This document shows positions 6,998 through 15,308 of a DNA stretch of 50,065 nt, piece after piece. The translations under genes were made by a program, and so were the position numbers. The DNA is taken from contig CALPPS020000007.1 in the NCBI GenBank assembly GCA_943325515.2, forward strand, positions 1-50,065, written 5' to 3'. Source of the stretch: Flavobacterium psychrophilum (lineage in GTDB: Bacteria > Bacteroidota > Bacteroidia > Flavobacteriales > Flavobacteriaceae). How positions within the stretch are numbered: the stretch's first letter is position 1; each line of letters starts with the position of its first letter. The notes below the pieces were generated by a model, which did no database searches, was not told the DNA's origin, and saw only the letters and a program-made list of their open reading frames with translations.

Positions 6998-8164
6998 CTA
7001 CTCCAAATTTAACAAAAACAAATCACTTGCAATCCCATCACTCAAAAACTTACCGCTTTTGGTAGTTCTTAAAATGTTGTCATCTATGAATAGTAAATGA
7101 TCTTCGATATATTTCTCAGCTTGTTGGTTTAGATAATCCAAATAGGTTTTTCCAAATTGAGTTGCAATTCTATCGAGAGAAATGCCCCAAACCGTTCGCA
7201 ACCCAGTCATAATATATTCGTTATAGCGGTCAGTTTGGGTTAAATTTTCGGTTTCTGATGGCAGTTGATTTTCAGCTAATGCTTTTAAATACATTGAATT
7301 GTTTGACACATTCCAACTTCTAGAACTTCCATTATAACTATGTGCTGATGGACCAATGCCAAGGTATTTTTTGCCTAACCAATAACTTGAATTGTTTTTA
7401 GAAAAATAATTCTCTTTTCCAAAATTGGACAATTCGTAATGGATAAAACCCTTTTCCTCCAATTTGTTAACCAATAAATGAAAATGTTCTTGTGCCACCT
7501 CATCATCCAGTTGTGGAATAATTCCTTTTTTTATAAATGAATGCAACGCTGTCTTTGGTTCCACCGTCAAAGCATAACTAGAAATATGTGGAACGTTGTA
7601 AGACAAAGCGATTTCAATATTTTTCAACCATTTTTCATGGCTCATGTTGGGCATTCCATAAATCAAATCAATGGAGATATTATCGAAATATTTCGTGGCA
7701 ATTTCAAGACATTTTTTGGCTTCTTCCGAATTGTGAGCGCGGTTCATGAGTTTCAAATCCTCTTCAAAAAAAGATTGAATGCCAATGCTTAATCTGTTAA
7801 TTCGGTTATTTAGCTTCGCTCTGTTGGGGCTTTGCCACTCGAGTGATAATTCGATTATTCGCTCTTCTGATAAGTCATCAGGATTGGCTTCGACAGTGAT
7901 TTCGGGATTTTCAATAACATTATAATTCCGATATACTTCCTCAATCAAAAATCTCAAATCTGAAATCTGCAATATCGAAGGTGTTCCGCCGCCAAAATAA
8001 ATCGTCTCGACAATTTCATCTTTAAATTCATCTTTGCGCAATTCAATTTCTTTGGCCAATGCTAAAATCATTTCATCCTTCTTCTTTAATGAAGTTGAAA
8101 AATGAAAGTCACAATAATGACAAGCTTGTTTGCAAAAAGGGATATGGAGGTAGATGCCGCTCAT
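6998..8164 (-). CDS. hemW: Radical SAM protein HemW (heme chaperone)
   Basis: A 388-residue HemW-like radical SAM protein; E. coli/Lactococcus HemW binds heme and transfers it to respiratory enzymes, and the family was formerly annotated as oxygen-independent coproporphyrinogen oxidase. HIPFCKQACHYCDF carries the [4Fe-4S] cysteines (11, 15, 18), with the SAM-binding GGGTPS nearby. The HemW C-terminal domain is present. Just before the conserved INRLSIGIQSF block there are about 14 extra residues (LEWQSPNRAKLNNR, encoded at 7802-7843) that I do not recall from homologues and that look like an in-frame repeat insertion. The stop abuts the inverted repeat of the GxxExxY unit. Confidence 0.9.
   Translation of the reverse strand: MSGIYLHIPFCKQACHYCDFHFSTSLKKKDEMILALAKEIELRKDEFKDEIVETIYFGGGTPSILQISDLRFLIEEVYRNYNVIENPEITVEANPDDLSEERIIELSLEWQSPNRAKLNNRINRLSIGIQSFFEEDLKLMNRAHNSEEAKKCLEIATKYFDNISIDLIYGMPNMSHEKWLKNIEIALSYNVPHISSYALTVEPKTALHSFIKKGIIPQLDDEVAQEHFHLLVNKLEEKGFIHYELSNFGKENYFSKNNSSYWLGKKYLGIGPSAHSYNGSSRSWNVSNNSMYLKALAENQLPSETENLTQTDRYNEYIMTGLRTVWGISLDRIATQFGKTYLDYLNQQAEKYIEDHLLFIDDNILRTTKSGKFLSDGIASDLFLLNLE
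7802..7843 (-). repeat. Probable in-frame REP-like insertion in hemW
   Basis: A locally GC-rich 42-bp segment containing two small hairpins, AGCTTCGCT and GGCTTTGCC. It encodes the extra residues before the INRLSIG block. Its style (GCGAAGC words) is like the intergenic element at 1830-1908. The insertion is inferred from remembered HemW sequences, not from an alignment. Confidence 0.45.
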
Positions 8165-8166
8165 TT

Positions 8167-8256
8167 TAATTTGAAAATTCTTTAATTTGAAGATTTGAAA
8201 ATGAAAATGGTAATTCGAAAATCATTATCAAATTGACTCATTTACAAATTTTCAAA
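8167..8256. repeat. Intergenic TTTGAAAA-type word repeat
   Basis: The hemW-ruvC spacer consists mostly of variants of AATTTGAAAAT/ATTTTCAAATT on both strands. The word ATTTGAAAATG recurs at 42652-42662. Confidence 0.5.
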
Positions 8257-8808
8257 TCATTTTATTCTGTTTTCATTCTGTTTAACAAAAGCATCCCAAC
8301 CCGTATAGCTTTTTTCGCCAACGGTTTTTCCAGAGTTGAAAAAATGACAAACTGCCGCTGCCAAACCATCGGTAGAATCAAGATTTTTGGGTAATGTTTT
8401 TAAACCAAGAAGTTGTTGTAGCATTTTCGCCACTTGTTCTTTACTGGCATTTCCGTTTCCTGTAATGGCCATTTTGATTTTCTTGGGTTCATATTCAGTA
8501 ATGGGAATTTGGCGCGATAATCCTGCTGCCATGGCAACACCTTGTGCTCGCCCAAGCTTTAACATCGATTGTACATTCTTTCCAAAAAAAGGGGCTTCAA
8601 TGGCAATTTCGTCAGGATGATGCGTTTCTATTAGTTCAATAGTGCGTTCGAAAATGACTTTCAATTTGGTATAATGGTCATCATATTTGCTCAATAGCAA
8701 CTCATTCAATTGGATGAATTCCATTTTTTTATTGATGACTTTAATTAAGCCAAAACCCATTATGGTGGTTCCTGGATCAATTCCTAATATGATGCGTTCG
8801 TTTGCCAT
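8257..8808 (-). CDS. ruvC: Holliday junction endonuclease RuvC
   Basis: A 183-residue RuvC resolvase, which cleaves Holliday junctions with RuvAB during recombinational repair. LGIDPGTTIMGFGLI carries the first catalytic aspartate (Asp11), IAIEAPFFGKN the catalytic glutamate, and STDGLAAAVCHFF the C-terminal acidic residues. Length is normal. It is divergent from the flippase-like gene; the GGTTGTT repeat (8817-8836) lies directly in its upstream leader. The last codons and TGA stop run into the TTTGAAAA repeat. Confidence 0.93.
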   Translation of the reverse strand: MANERIILGIDPGTTIMGFGLIKVINKKMEFIQLNELLLSKYDDHYTKLKVIFERTIELIETHHPDEIAIEAPFFGKNVQSMLKLGRAQGVAMAAGLSRQIPITEYEPKKIKMAITGNGNASKEQVAKMLQQLLGLKTLPKNLDSTDGLAAAVCHFFNSGKTVGEKSYTGWDAFVKQNENRIK

Positions 8809-8816
8809 GTTTTTAT

Positions 8817-8836
8817 GGTTGTTGGTTGTTGGTTGT
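8817..8836 (+). repeat. GGTTGTT heptamer repeat upstream of ruvC
   Basis: Nearly three tandem GGTTGTT units. The same 20 bases recur inside the GT2 gene at 10718-10748. The position is within the expected 5' leader of ruvC (minus strand). Confidence 0.7.
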
Positions 8837-8890
8837 CAGTTTAATTTATTTTCAAATTCTAAAATTCTAAAATCTTCAAATCCAATTACC

Positions 8891-8898
8891 TACTTTTG
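8891..8898 (+). promoter_or_regulatory. TAnnTTTG -7 box of the flippase-like gene
   Basis: TACTTTTG ends only 5 nt before the ATG at 8904. The transcript would start at or within a few bases of the start codon. Confidence 0.55.
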
Positions 8899-8903
8899 CC
8901 CTA

Positions 8904-9827
8904 ATGATTTCAATTCCTCACAAAGCTAAGCAATTCGTCGTTTTTCTGGTCAAACTTTTGATTGTATCTGGTGCTTTTTATTTCATCTATGATCAATTGG
9001 CAAATAACAACCAACTAGATTGGGGGAAATTCATCGCTTTAGTCAAAGAAAAACAATCTGTTTTAGGGATTTTGTTTTTGCTTTCATTGAGTATTGTCAA
9101 TCGGTATTTGGAAATTCTCAAATGGCAAAATCTTGTGTCTTTCATAAAACCAATTTCCATTGGAGAATCCACAAAACAAGTGCTTGGTGCATTAACGGCA
9201 GGGATTTTCACTCCAAATGGTCTTGGAGAATATGCTGGAAAAGCTTTGTATTTTGATAAAAATAAAACCAAAAAAATCATTTTCCTCAACCTCATTTGCA
9301 ACGGAATTCAAATGATTTTGACTATTATTTTTGGAACTATTGGTTTGTTTATTTTGGGTTATTGGCAATGGGCGTTAACAATTATCGGATTTTCTTGCTT
9401 CTTGGTTCTTGCCTCTTTTTTCTCAAAAACCATAAAAATAAAAGGCTATTCCTTAGAAAAACTCCTTCAGAAAATCAACGAAATTCCAAAGTTTATTCAC
9501 CAAAAAAATTTAACGTTAGGCACATTACGTTATTTAGTTTTTTCACACCAATACTATTTTTTATTTCTCGCTTTTGATGTAGATTTACCCTATTTCACTA
9601 TGATGGCAACCATAGCAACAGTTTATTTGTTAGCTTCCTCTTTACCCAGTTTTCAATTTTTGGATTTTGCTGTAAAAGGAAGTGTAGCTGTTTTTTTCTT
9701 TGGGAAATTGGGTGTCAATGAATGGATTATTGTTTTTATTTCGACCTTAATGTGGTTTTTGAATGTGGTATTACCAGTTGTTATTGGAAGTTATTTTGTC
9801 TTAAAATTTAAACCAAAATGGAATTAA
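8904..9827 (+). CDS. Flippase-like (LPG synthase TM domain/UPF0104) membrane protein
   Basis: A 307-residue protein with about eight hydrophobic segments, of the lysylphosphatidylglycerol synthase membrane-domain superfamily (UPF0104, 'flippase-like'). SIGESTKQVLGALTAGIFTPNGLGEYAGKAL (about 85-115) is the conserved family region. It lacks the soluble aminoacyl-transferase domain of MprF, so it is probably a lipid- or glycolipid-handling membrane protein. The downstream GT2 gene overlaps it by 10 bp, implying coupled expression and a joint role in glycolipid or polysaccharide export. The substrate is unknown. Confidence 0.75.
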   Translation: MISIPHKAKQFVVFLVKLLIVSGAFYFIYDQLANNNQLDWGKFIALVKEKQSVLGILFLLSLSIVNRYLEILKWQNLVSFIKPISIGESTKQVLGALTAGIFTPNGLGEYAGKALYFDKNKTKKIIFLNLICNGIQMILTIIFGTIGLFILGYWQWALTIIGFSCFLVLASFFSKTIKIKGYSLEKLLQKINEIPKFIHQKNLTLGTLRYLVFSHQYYFLFLAFDVDLPYFTMMATIATVYLLASSLPSFQFLDFAVKGSVAVFFFGKLGVNEWIIVFISTLMWFLNVVLPVVIGSYFVLKFKPKWN

Positions 9828-10951
9828 TTACTATTGCTATATATTTGATTTTGTTCATCTATGTGCTTTTGATACTCCAACTCATCGTTGGATTTAAAAA
9901 AGTAAAAACTTTTGAAAAAACTAATCTTTCTCCCAAAACAGCTTTCACTATAATTGTTCCCTTTCGAAACGAAGCGAAAAATCTACCTAAACTTTTAGCC
10001 TCTTTTTCTAAACTAAATTATCCTCATGAATTACTAGAAATCATTATGGTTGATGATTTTTCGACTGATAGTTCGGAACGTATTTGCATTCGCTGGCGCA
10101 TGAACCATGACACACTTGACACTACTTTGCTTGAAAACCTACGCCTATCCAATTCTCCTAAAAAAGATGCCATAGCTCGAGCCATGCCGATTGCCAAAAA
10201 CGATTGGATTATAACGACCGATGCTGATTGTATTGTAAATAAAAATTGGCTACTTACTTTTGATAATTACATTCAAAATAATCAAGTTGAAATGATTGTT
10301 GGTGCCGTCATCTATAAAACCAAAAACAACTGGTTTCATCATTTTCAACAATTGGATTTATTGAGTTTGCAAGGAACCACTATTGGGAGTTTTGGCATTG
10401 GGAAACCGTTTATGTGCAACGGAGCTAACTTTGCTTACACCAAAAAGCTATTTCACGAACTCGATGGTTTCAACGGCAATAGTAAAATAGCTAGTGGTGA
10501 TGATGTTTTTCTGTTGCAAAAAGCAGTGGCAAAAGCGTCTGAAAAAGTACAATATCTAAAACACAAACATAGCATTGTAAAAACAAAACCCGAAAACGAT
10601 TTGTTTAAACTCTTCATGCAACGTGTGCGATGGGCGAGTAAAACTACAAGTTATCAAAGTGGTTATGCTAAACTATTAGCGGTAGTAGTTCTTCTTATAA
10701 ATCTTATTTTAGTTATTGGTTGTTGGTTGTTGGTTGTTGGTTGGTTGGATTGGCAAATTATTATACAACTATTTTTAATCAAATATGTAGTTGATTATGT
10801 TTTGCTTTATAAATCTAATCAATACTTGCTAAAAGGAAAATGCTTATTGCCACTGGGAAGTAGTTTTGTTTATCCTTTTTTCTCAAGTTTTGTGGGACTA
10901 TTTTCTTTGTTTGGCAGTTTTTCCTGGAAAGGAAGAAGGTTTAAAAAGTAA
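9818..10951 (+). CDS. Family 2 glycosyltransferase, membrane-anchored
   Basis: A 377-residue GT2 enzyme: an N-terminal membrane helix (about 5-25), a catalytic domain with FTIIVPFRNEAKNLPKLL, VDDFSTD and TTDADC (the metal/nucleotide-sugar Asp motifs), a QRVRWASKT motif near residue 270, then two or three C-terminal membrane helices. It fits processive or membrane glycosyltransferases acting on lipid-linked acceptors. It overlaps the flippase-like gene and ends 1 bp before a convergent gene. The C-terminal helix VIGCWLLVVGW is encoded by a GGTTGTT tandem repeat also seen upstream of ruvC. Confidence 0.88.
   Translation: MELITIAIYLILFIYVLLILQLIVGFKKVKTFEKTNLSPKTAFTIIVPFRNEAKNLPKLLASFSKLNYPHELLEIIMVDDFSTDSSERICIRWRMNHDTLDTTLLENLRLSNSPKKDAIARAMPIAKNDWIITTDADCIVNKNWLLTFDNYIQNNQVEMIVGAVIYKTKNNWFHHFQQLDLLSLQGTTIGSFGIGKPFMCNGANFAYTKKLFHELDGFNGNSKIASGDDVFLLQKAVAKASEKVQYLKHKHSIVKTKPENDLFKLFMQRVRWASKTTSYQSGYAKLLAVVVLLINLILVIGCWLLVVGWLDWQIIIQLFLIKYVVDYVLLYKSNQYLLKGKCLLPLGSSFVYPFFSSFVGLFSLFGSFSWKGRRFKK
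10718..10748 (+). repeat. GGTTGTT tandem repeat inside the GT2 gene
   Basis: A run of GGTTGTT heptamers, then GGTTGGTTGG, within the coding sequence, translating to the hydrophobic stretch GCWLLVVGW. The unit is not a multiple of three, so loss or gain of one unit would shift the frame and remove the C-terminal helices. Confidence 0.7.
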
Positions 10952-11440
10952 TTATTCCTGTTTAATAACAACTGGCAAAACAAACTGCGTTTTCACAGGA
11001 ATACCTCTTTTGATAGCAGGATTTATTTTAGGAAAATCAACCAATCTTGCTTGAAGAATACTATCAATCTTTATTGTATCATAGGCAACAGAATCTTTAA
11101 GGAATTGAGGATCAAATTCCATAGTGGCATTGGGAAAAACCGTAACCTTTACTTCAATAGTATCTAATTGAGGAAATAACATAGAAAGGGTGTCAACCGC
11201 CAATTTTTCTTGGATTGTCGTGGTTAAAAAATCAAAAAAACATTGCTCCCGTTGTGCCTTATCACTTAACTTTTCACAATCAGCAACAGATGGATATTCA
11301 TCCACTTCCTTCCAATTAATCTCTTTTAATTGCTTTTCAAACAATTCCTTTTCAGAGGGAACTTTCTTCTCAATGTATTGACAAGAAAAGCAAAGTGATA
11401 CTATAAATAAAGCAAGAGCTTTTTTCATGATTGATTTCAA
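10952..11440 (-). CDS. Lipoprotein with TonB-like C-terminal segment
   Basis: A 162-residue predicted lipoprotein. The N-terminus is basic and hydrophobic and ends in LCFSC (Cys20), a Bacteroidota-type lipobox. The C-terminal part, with FPKINPAIKRGIPVKTQF then VLPVVIKQE, resembles the last strands of TonB C-terminal domains. There is no proline-rich linker and no membrane anchor like that of true TonB, and the middle has two Cys (about 55 and 67). Function unknown. The stop abuts the stop of the convergent GT2 gene. Start: ATG at 11440; the ATG at 11428 is equally possible. Confidence 0.6.
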   Translation of the reverse strand: MKSIMKKALALFIVSLCFSCQYIEKKVPSEKELFEKQLKEINWKEVDEYPSVADCEKLSDKAQREQCFFDFLTTTIQEKLAVDTLSMLFPQLDTIEVKVTVFPNATMEFDPQFLKDSVAYDTIKIDSILQARLVDFPKINPAIKRGIPVKTQFVLPVVIKQE

Positions 11441-11503
11441 TCGATTAACAGTTTCAAAAATAAGAAATTATATTCACTACCACTTTGGTTTATTAAAAAA
11501 AGA

Positions 11504-11528
11504 AAAGCTCTCAGTGTTTGAGAGCTTT
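11504..11528 (-). terminator. Terminator of the T9SS surface protein gene
   Basis: A perfect 10-bp stem AAAGCTCTCA/TGAGAGCTTT with a 5-nt loop, followed on the minus strand by CTTTTTTT. Confidence 0.85.
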
Positions 11529-11549
11529 ACATTGGTATAAATTTAAAAT

Positions 11550-14500
11550 TTATTCTACTATTAATTTTTTAATCACTTTTAAATTAGTGTCTGAAGTAAC
11601 TTCAAGCAGATAAACTCCTTTAGATACTGTTGACAAATCAAATGTTTTTGAAGAAACGGTAGTTGTTGTTTTTTCCGAAAGTATTACTTTTCCAAGCATA
11701 TCATAAACAGCTATAGCAGCTATAGCACCGTTATTTTTTACCGAAACAGTAACTATATCAGACACTGGATTTGGATAGAAAACAAAATCACCATTCTCAA
11801 ATTCATCAACGCCAAGTTGAGCTACAAATTCTGTATTAAATGTATTAGTGATAATCGCTGGATTAAAATCAAAGTAAATAGAAGCAGTGTTTGGAATAAT
11901 ATCACCAACAGCATACCCAACTCTAGGTTTCACTTGGAAAGTAATGTATCCTTTGCCTGTATTAGTGTTAGCTACTGAAACTGGTAATTGAATATCGTCA
12001 AATCGCCATGTTAAATTGTTATCTACTCTATCCATAATATAATTGTGACTCGCACTAATGATTCTAATTGTATTTTCATCTAATCTTGAATCCAATACAT
12101 CATTTACTCTAACATTGATGGCACTTGCTGTTCCTGTATTTTCAAATCGTATAGTGTAATACAAATAATCATTAGCTGTAAAAGTAGCATGCAATATTCT
12201 TTCACCGTGCGACTCCATTTTATCGTTAGGATCATAAGAACCTATGATTATTTGAGAACAAGTAGAAGTATTATTTGTTGGAACCACATCTCCACTAATT
12301 GGAGCTATACTGGCAGTATTAGTTAATAGATCTCCCAAAGCTACTGTAGGAACATTTGGTACTTGCATGGTCAAAGTAATTGTTCTTGTTTCAAATGGTA
12401 AAAGATTGGTGAAATTATAGGTAAATCCATTAGCCGAAGAAGTTGTTCCTGTTTGAGAGTTATCAGCAATTGTCACCAAAGCATCTTTAGTAAAAGTTAC
12501 TGTTCCATCCACAACTGTTTGATTGCCAAAATTAGTATATACTATTTTGTTTTGATAAGTAAACCCTGGCCTTGGTGCATTTATTGGAACAATATTTACT
12601 GCTAAATCATTATAAGATTGTGTAACAGTAATTGGAAAATTATAGGTTTGCATTCCAATGCCAATAACCACATAAATATTGCTATAATTGGAAGTAGTTA
12701 TACCATAAGAAGCTACATAATTTGAATCTATTGTGTAACTCAAATTATAGGAATTTGAATTAGTAGTATCATAAATATTATAAATTCCTGTTGGAGAAAT
12801 TATATTATGAACGTTTCCATTGTTGTTTACTTCATAAGAAAATTGCCCTAACGGGAAATTCTGCTCCCCATTATCTTGAGTTCCATTATTATTTGAATCT
12901 AAGAAAGCATTTAATCTTAAACCTGAACAATCTATTCCTCCCGAAGAATTACCAATTTCAGTAATTGTAATAAAACCTGCTTGGTTACTGTAATTAGTTA
13001 CCATTAATAAATAATATTGCCCTGGTTGTGCATTAGGTATAAATGGAAATTCAACGGCTGCAACAGAAAAACCACAAGAAACAACGTTTGCTAATAATAA
13101 ATTTGGATTACCACAAGGTGAAACCGGATTAGTAAATGGGCCATAAACAATATAATCTACATCTAATGGAGTTCCATTTAATGAATTTTGATTGACTTGT
13201 AAATTTATTGTTCCTGGATTGCTTATTGGCAAATAGAACCAGGTAGGATTTGGTGTTGATAATAAACAATTAGCTGAACCAGTACTACTATTATTTACTG
13301 TGTTAGAAAAAGGCACACCTATTGAATTACACAAAGAGTTTGCTTGAGAACACACAGAAGCTAAATTACAATTAGAATAGGTGTTTAGTTGAAAAGAATA
13401 AATACTATCACAAGAATTAGGCACTATTTCTCTAACAAAAACATTTGTAATTGGATTTTGAATACCAATATTCAAAGTTTGTGGGTTAGTAAAAGGCACT
13501 ACTTGATTCTGTGCATTAGACAAACTCGGATAATATTCTAAAGTATTGTTAGTGTTTATTTGTGCTTGAACAGTGGTTAAATCAAAAGTAATCACACCAT
13601 CATTATTATCATCACATTGTTGCATGTTATTTAATGGAGTTACTACATCAGAAACTGCATCAACAATAAGAGAGAACCCAAATATTTGATAATCTTGAGT
13701 AGCATTATTTTGTATTCGGGCAAATACTGCTTGTGACGTTGTAGTACAATATGGAGACGTTAATGGATTATCATTATTCACAGCATTAGATTCAGTATTG
13801 TAATAGGTAACAGAATAATCTGCTGGATTTAATGTATTAATAATGATTGCAGTGTTCGAAGATAAATCAAAACAAGCTAAACCATTATCATTTACACATT
13901 GTCCTAAATCAACTGGTTGCCCAGCTTGAGGCATACAAGCCACTGTGGAAAAAGTGGTTTGAACCCAAGTACTTAAATTTACAGAATTACAATAAGTTCT
14001 AATATAAATATCATATTGAGTGCCACAGGTCAAACCCTCAAAAGTGTATGAACTTCCTTGAGCATAATAAGCATTACTTGCGATTGTGGGAGCAGGGCTG
14101 CCCGCTGGAGCAACATAAATTAAAGATTGAGTGATTGAATCTGGATTAGTCCAAGCTAAAGTTGCCGAATTTTCTGTTATATCGGTGGTCACTAAATTTG
14201 CAGGTGGTGAACAACTAGAACCTCCACAATCTTGTAAAATTAATTCTATAATTCCTATAGAATAACAACCAGTTACAACATTCTCAACTCTACAAAAAAC
14301 AGGAGGTTGATTAGCAGGTAAGGCAACACTAACATAACAACTAGGATTTGCAATTGCATTAATTCCTACTTGTGCATTTGCTTCTGTTTGATAAAAAGTA
14401 ATTTGAACACCTGTATTTACTTGATTAATGGAGTTTTCAACACTAGTTAAATCCCAGCATTGAAAAGTGTTTGAACAAACTGATATACTTTGTGTTGGTA

Positions 14501-14855
14501 CGTTTGGCGTTGGATTTACATTTAAATTGACTTGTAAAATCGTAAATTGTTGTGTTGCGACAGTTACTATTCTAGCAAAAACAGTTTGTAAAGTTGGTGT
14601 TATATTAATGTAAGAACTTGACATTGGATTTACACCAATCTCAGCTTGGGTTTGTGTTTCATGATAAGTAATCACATAATCTTGTAAATTTAAATTACCT
14701 AAAATTTCATATGAAATTCCTTCTAAATAAAAGGATGCATAACCTCCATTATTATCATCACAAACATTATTAAATTGTGAAGGCAGGTTAAAATTTTGAG
14801 CCCATAAAATAGAAGTTGAAAAAAATAAGGTGAGTATAAGTAATGATTTTTTCAT
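11550..14855 (-). CDS. Large T9SS-secreted surface protein with Fn3 and DUF7619 domains
   Basis: A 1101-residue cell-surface or secreted protein. Signal peptide 1-19 (ends ILWAQ). The first 200 residues contain repeats with TQAEIGVNP/EANAQVGINA and 'VFARIVT' motifs typical of flavobacterial adhesin-like proteins. A fibronectin type III domain follows at about 210-305 (PANLVTTDITENSATLAWTN). The middle has further repeats and a pre-peptidase-like segment. DUF7619 (YDPNDKMESHGERI ... YFDFNPAIITNTF) lies at about 880-1015. The last ~75 residues are a type A sorting domain (FVFYPNPVSD, VYDMLGKVI, GVYLLEV). It is probably an adhesin; no catalytic domain is seen. It has its own terminator. Confidence 0.85.
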   Translation of the reverse strand: MKKSLLILTLFFSTSILWAQNFNLPSQFNNVCDDNNGGYASFYLEGISYEILGNLNLQDYVITYHETQTQAEIGVNPMSSSYINITPTLQTVFARIVTVATQQFTILQVNLNVNPTPNVPTQSISVCSNTFQCWDLTSVENSINQVNTGVQITFYQTEANAQVGINAIANPSCYVSVALPANQPPVFCRVENVVTGCYSIGIIELILQDCGGSSCSPPANLVTTDITENSATLAWTNPDSITQSLIYVAPAGSPAPTIASNAYYAQGSSYTFEGLTCGTQYDIYIRTYCNSVNLSTWVQTTFSTVACMPQAGQPVDLGQCVNDNGLACFDLSSNTAIIINTLNPADYSVTYYNTESNAVNNDNPLTSPYCTTTSQAVFARIQNNATQDYQIFGFSLIVDAVSDVVTPLNNMQQCDDNNDGVITFDLTTVQAQINTNNTLEYYPSLSNAQNQVVPFTNPQTLNIGIQNPITNVFVREIVPNSCDSIYSFQLNTYSNCNLASVCSQANSLCNSIGVPFSNTVNNSSTGSANCLLSTPNPTWFYLPISNPGTINLQVNQNSLNGTPLDVDYIVYGPFTNPVSPCGNPNLLLANVVSCGFSVAAVEFPFIPNAQPGQYYLLMVTNYSNQAGFITITEIGNSSGGIDCSGLRLNAFLDSNNNGTQDNGEQNFPLGQFSYEVNNNGNVHNIISPTGIYNIYDTTNSNSYNLSYTIDSNYVASYGITTSNYSNIYVVIGIGMQTYNFPITVTQSYNDLAVNIVPINAPRPGFTYQNKIVYTNFGNQTVVDGTVTFTKDALVTIADNSQTGTTSSANGFTYNFTNLLPFETRTITLTMQVPNVPTVALGDLLTNTASIAPISGDVVPTNNTSTCSQIIIGSYDPNDKMESHGERILHATFTANDYLYYTIRFENTGTASAINVRVNDVLDSRLDENTIRIISASHNYIMDRVDNNLTWRFDDIQLPVSVANTNTGKGYITFQVKPRVGYAVGDIIPNTASIYFDFNPAIITNTFNTEFVAQLGVDEFENGDFVFYPNPVSDIVTVSVKNNGAIAAIAVYDMLGKVILSEKTTTTVSSKTFDLSTVSKGVYLLEVTSDTNLKVIKKLIVE

Positions 14856-14972
14856 TTTAAATAGTTGTTTTGGTTGATTAACAGTATTGAAAATTTGATT
14901 TTATATATTAAAAAAGAATTGCAATATACAAATTAACAGTTAATTACTATTAGTAAAAAGCTATATAAAGCA

Positions 14973-15070
14973 AAAAAGCCATCCTTAGATTCTGAAATGA
15001 ATTCAGAATAAATGGAAAGCTTTTCATTGGTCTAACTACTAAACCATGATACGAGTTACAAATTCGTATC
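14973..15070. repeat. Two palindromes of a REP-like composite element
   Basis: The 294-bp gap between the T9SS gene and tRNA-Asp contains no gene but a nested hairpin (14973-15024; core ATTCTGAA N5 TTCAGAAT at 14989-15009, outer AAAAAGCC/GCTTTT arms). A second inverted repeat, GATACGA N9 TCGTATC, lies at 15048-15070. Its loop, GTTACAAAT, resembles TTACAAATCCG in the repeats at 395 and 1884, so it may be a diverged relative. Confidence 0.55.
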
Positions 15071-15110
15071 GAAAACAACACAACTAATCTTAAATACTTT
15101 TTTTGGGCAA

Positions 15111-15138
15111 AAAAGGTTTTCATTACTGAAAACCTTTT
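15111..15138 (-). terminator. Terminator of tRNA-Asp
   Basis: AAAAGGTTTTC (15111-15121) pairs with GAAAACCTTTT (15128-15138); on the minus strand it lies 12 nt after the tRNA 3' end. Confidence 0.75.
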
Positions 15139-15149
15139 CCCAATTTTAG

Positions 15150-15223
15150 CGGTCTGGACGGGACTCGAACCCGCGACCCCATGCGTGACAGGCATGTATT
15201 CTAACCAACTGAACTACCAAACC
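15150..15223 (-). tRNA. tRNA-Asp (anticodon GTC)
   Basis: A 74-nt cloverleaf on the minus strand: acceptor GGTTTGG/CCAGACC with one G-T pair, discriminator G, D-arm AGTTCAGTTGGTTAGAAT, anticodon loop CTGTCAC giving GTC, and T-arm GCGGGTTCGAGTCCCGT. CCA is not encoded. Confidence 0.95.
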
Positions 15224-15308
15224 TTCGCTTAATTGCGGTTGCAAATATACAACCGTTTTTGATTTCTGCAACTTTTTTCAGTAAAAAAATCAACTGATTG
15301 CTTCCTCA

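Noticed and set aside
14950..15195. An 81-codon minus-strand open frame over tRNA-Asp and the palindromes
   Set aside because: It overlaps the tRNA and a terminator and has no protein-like features.
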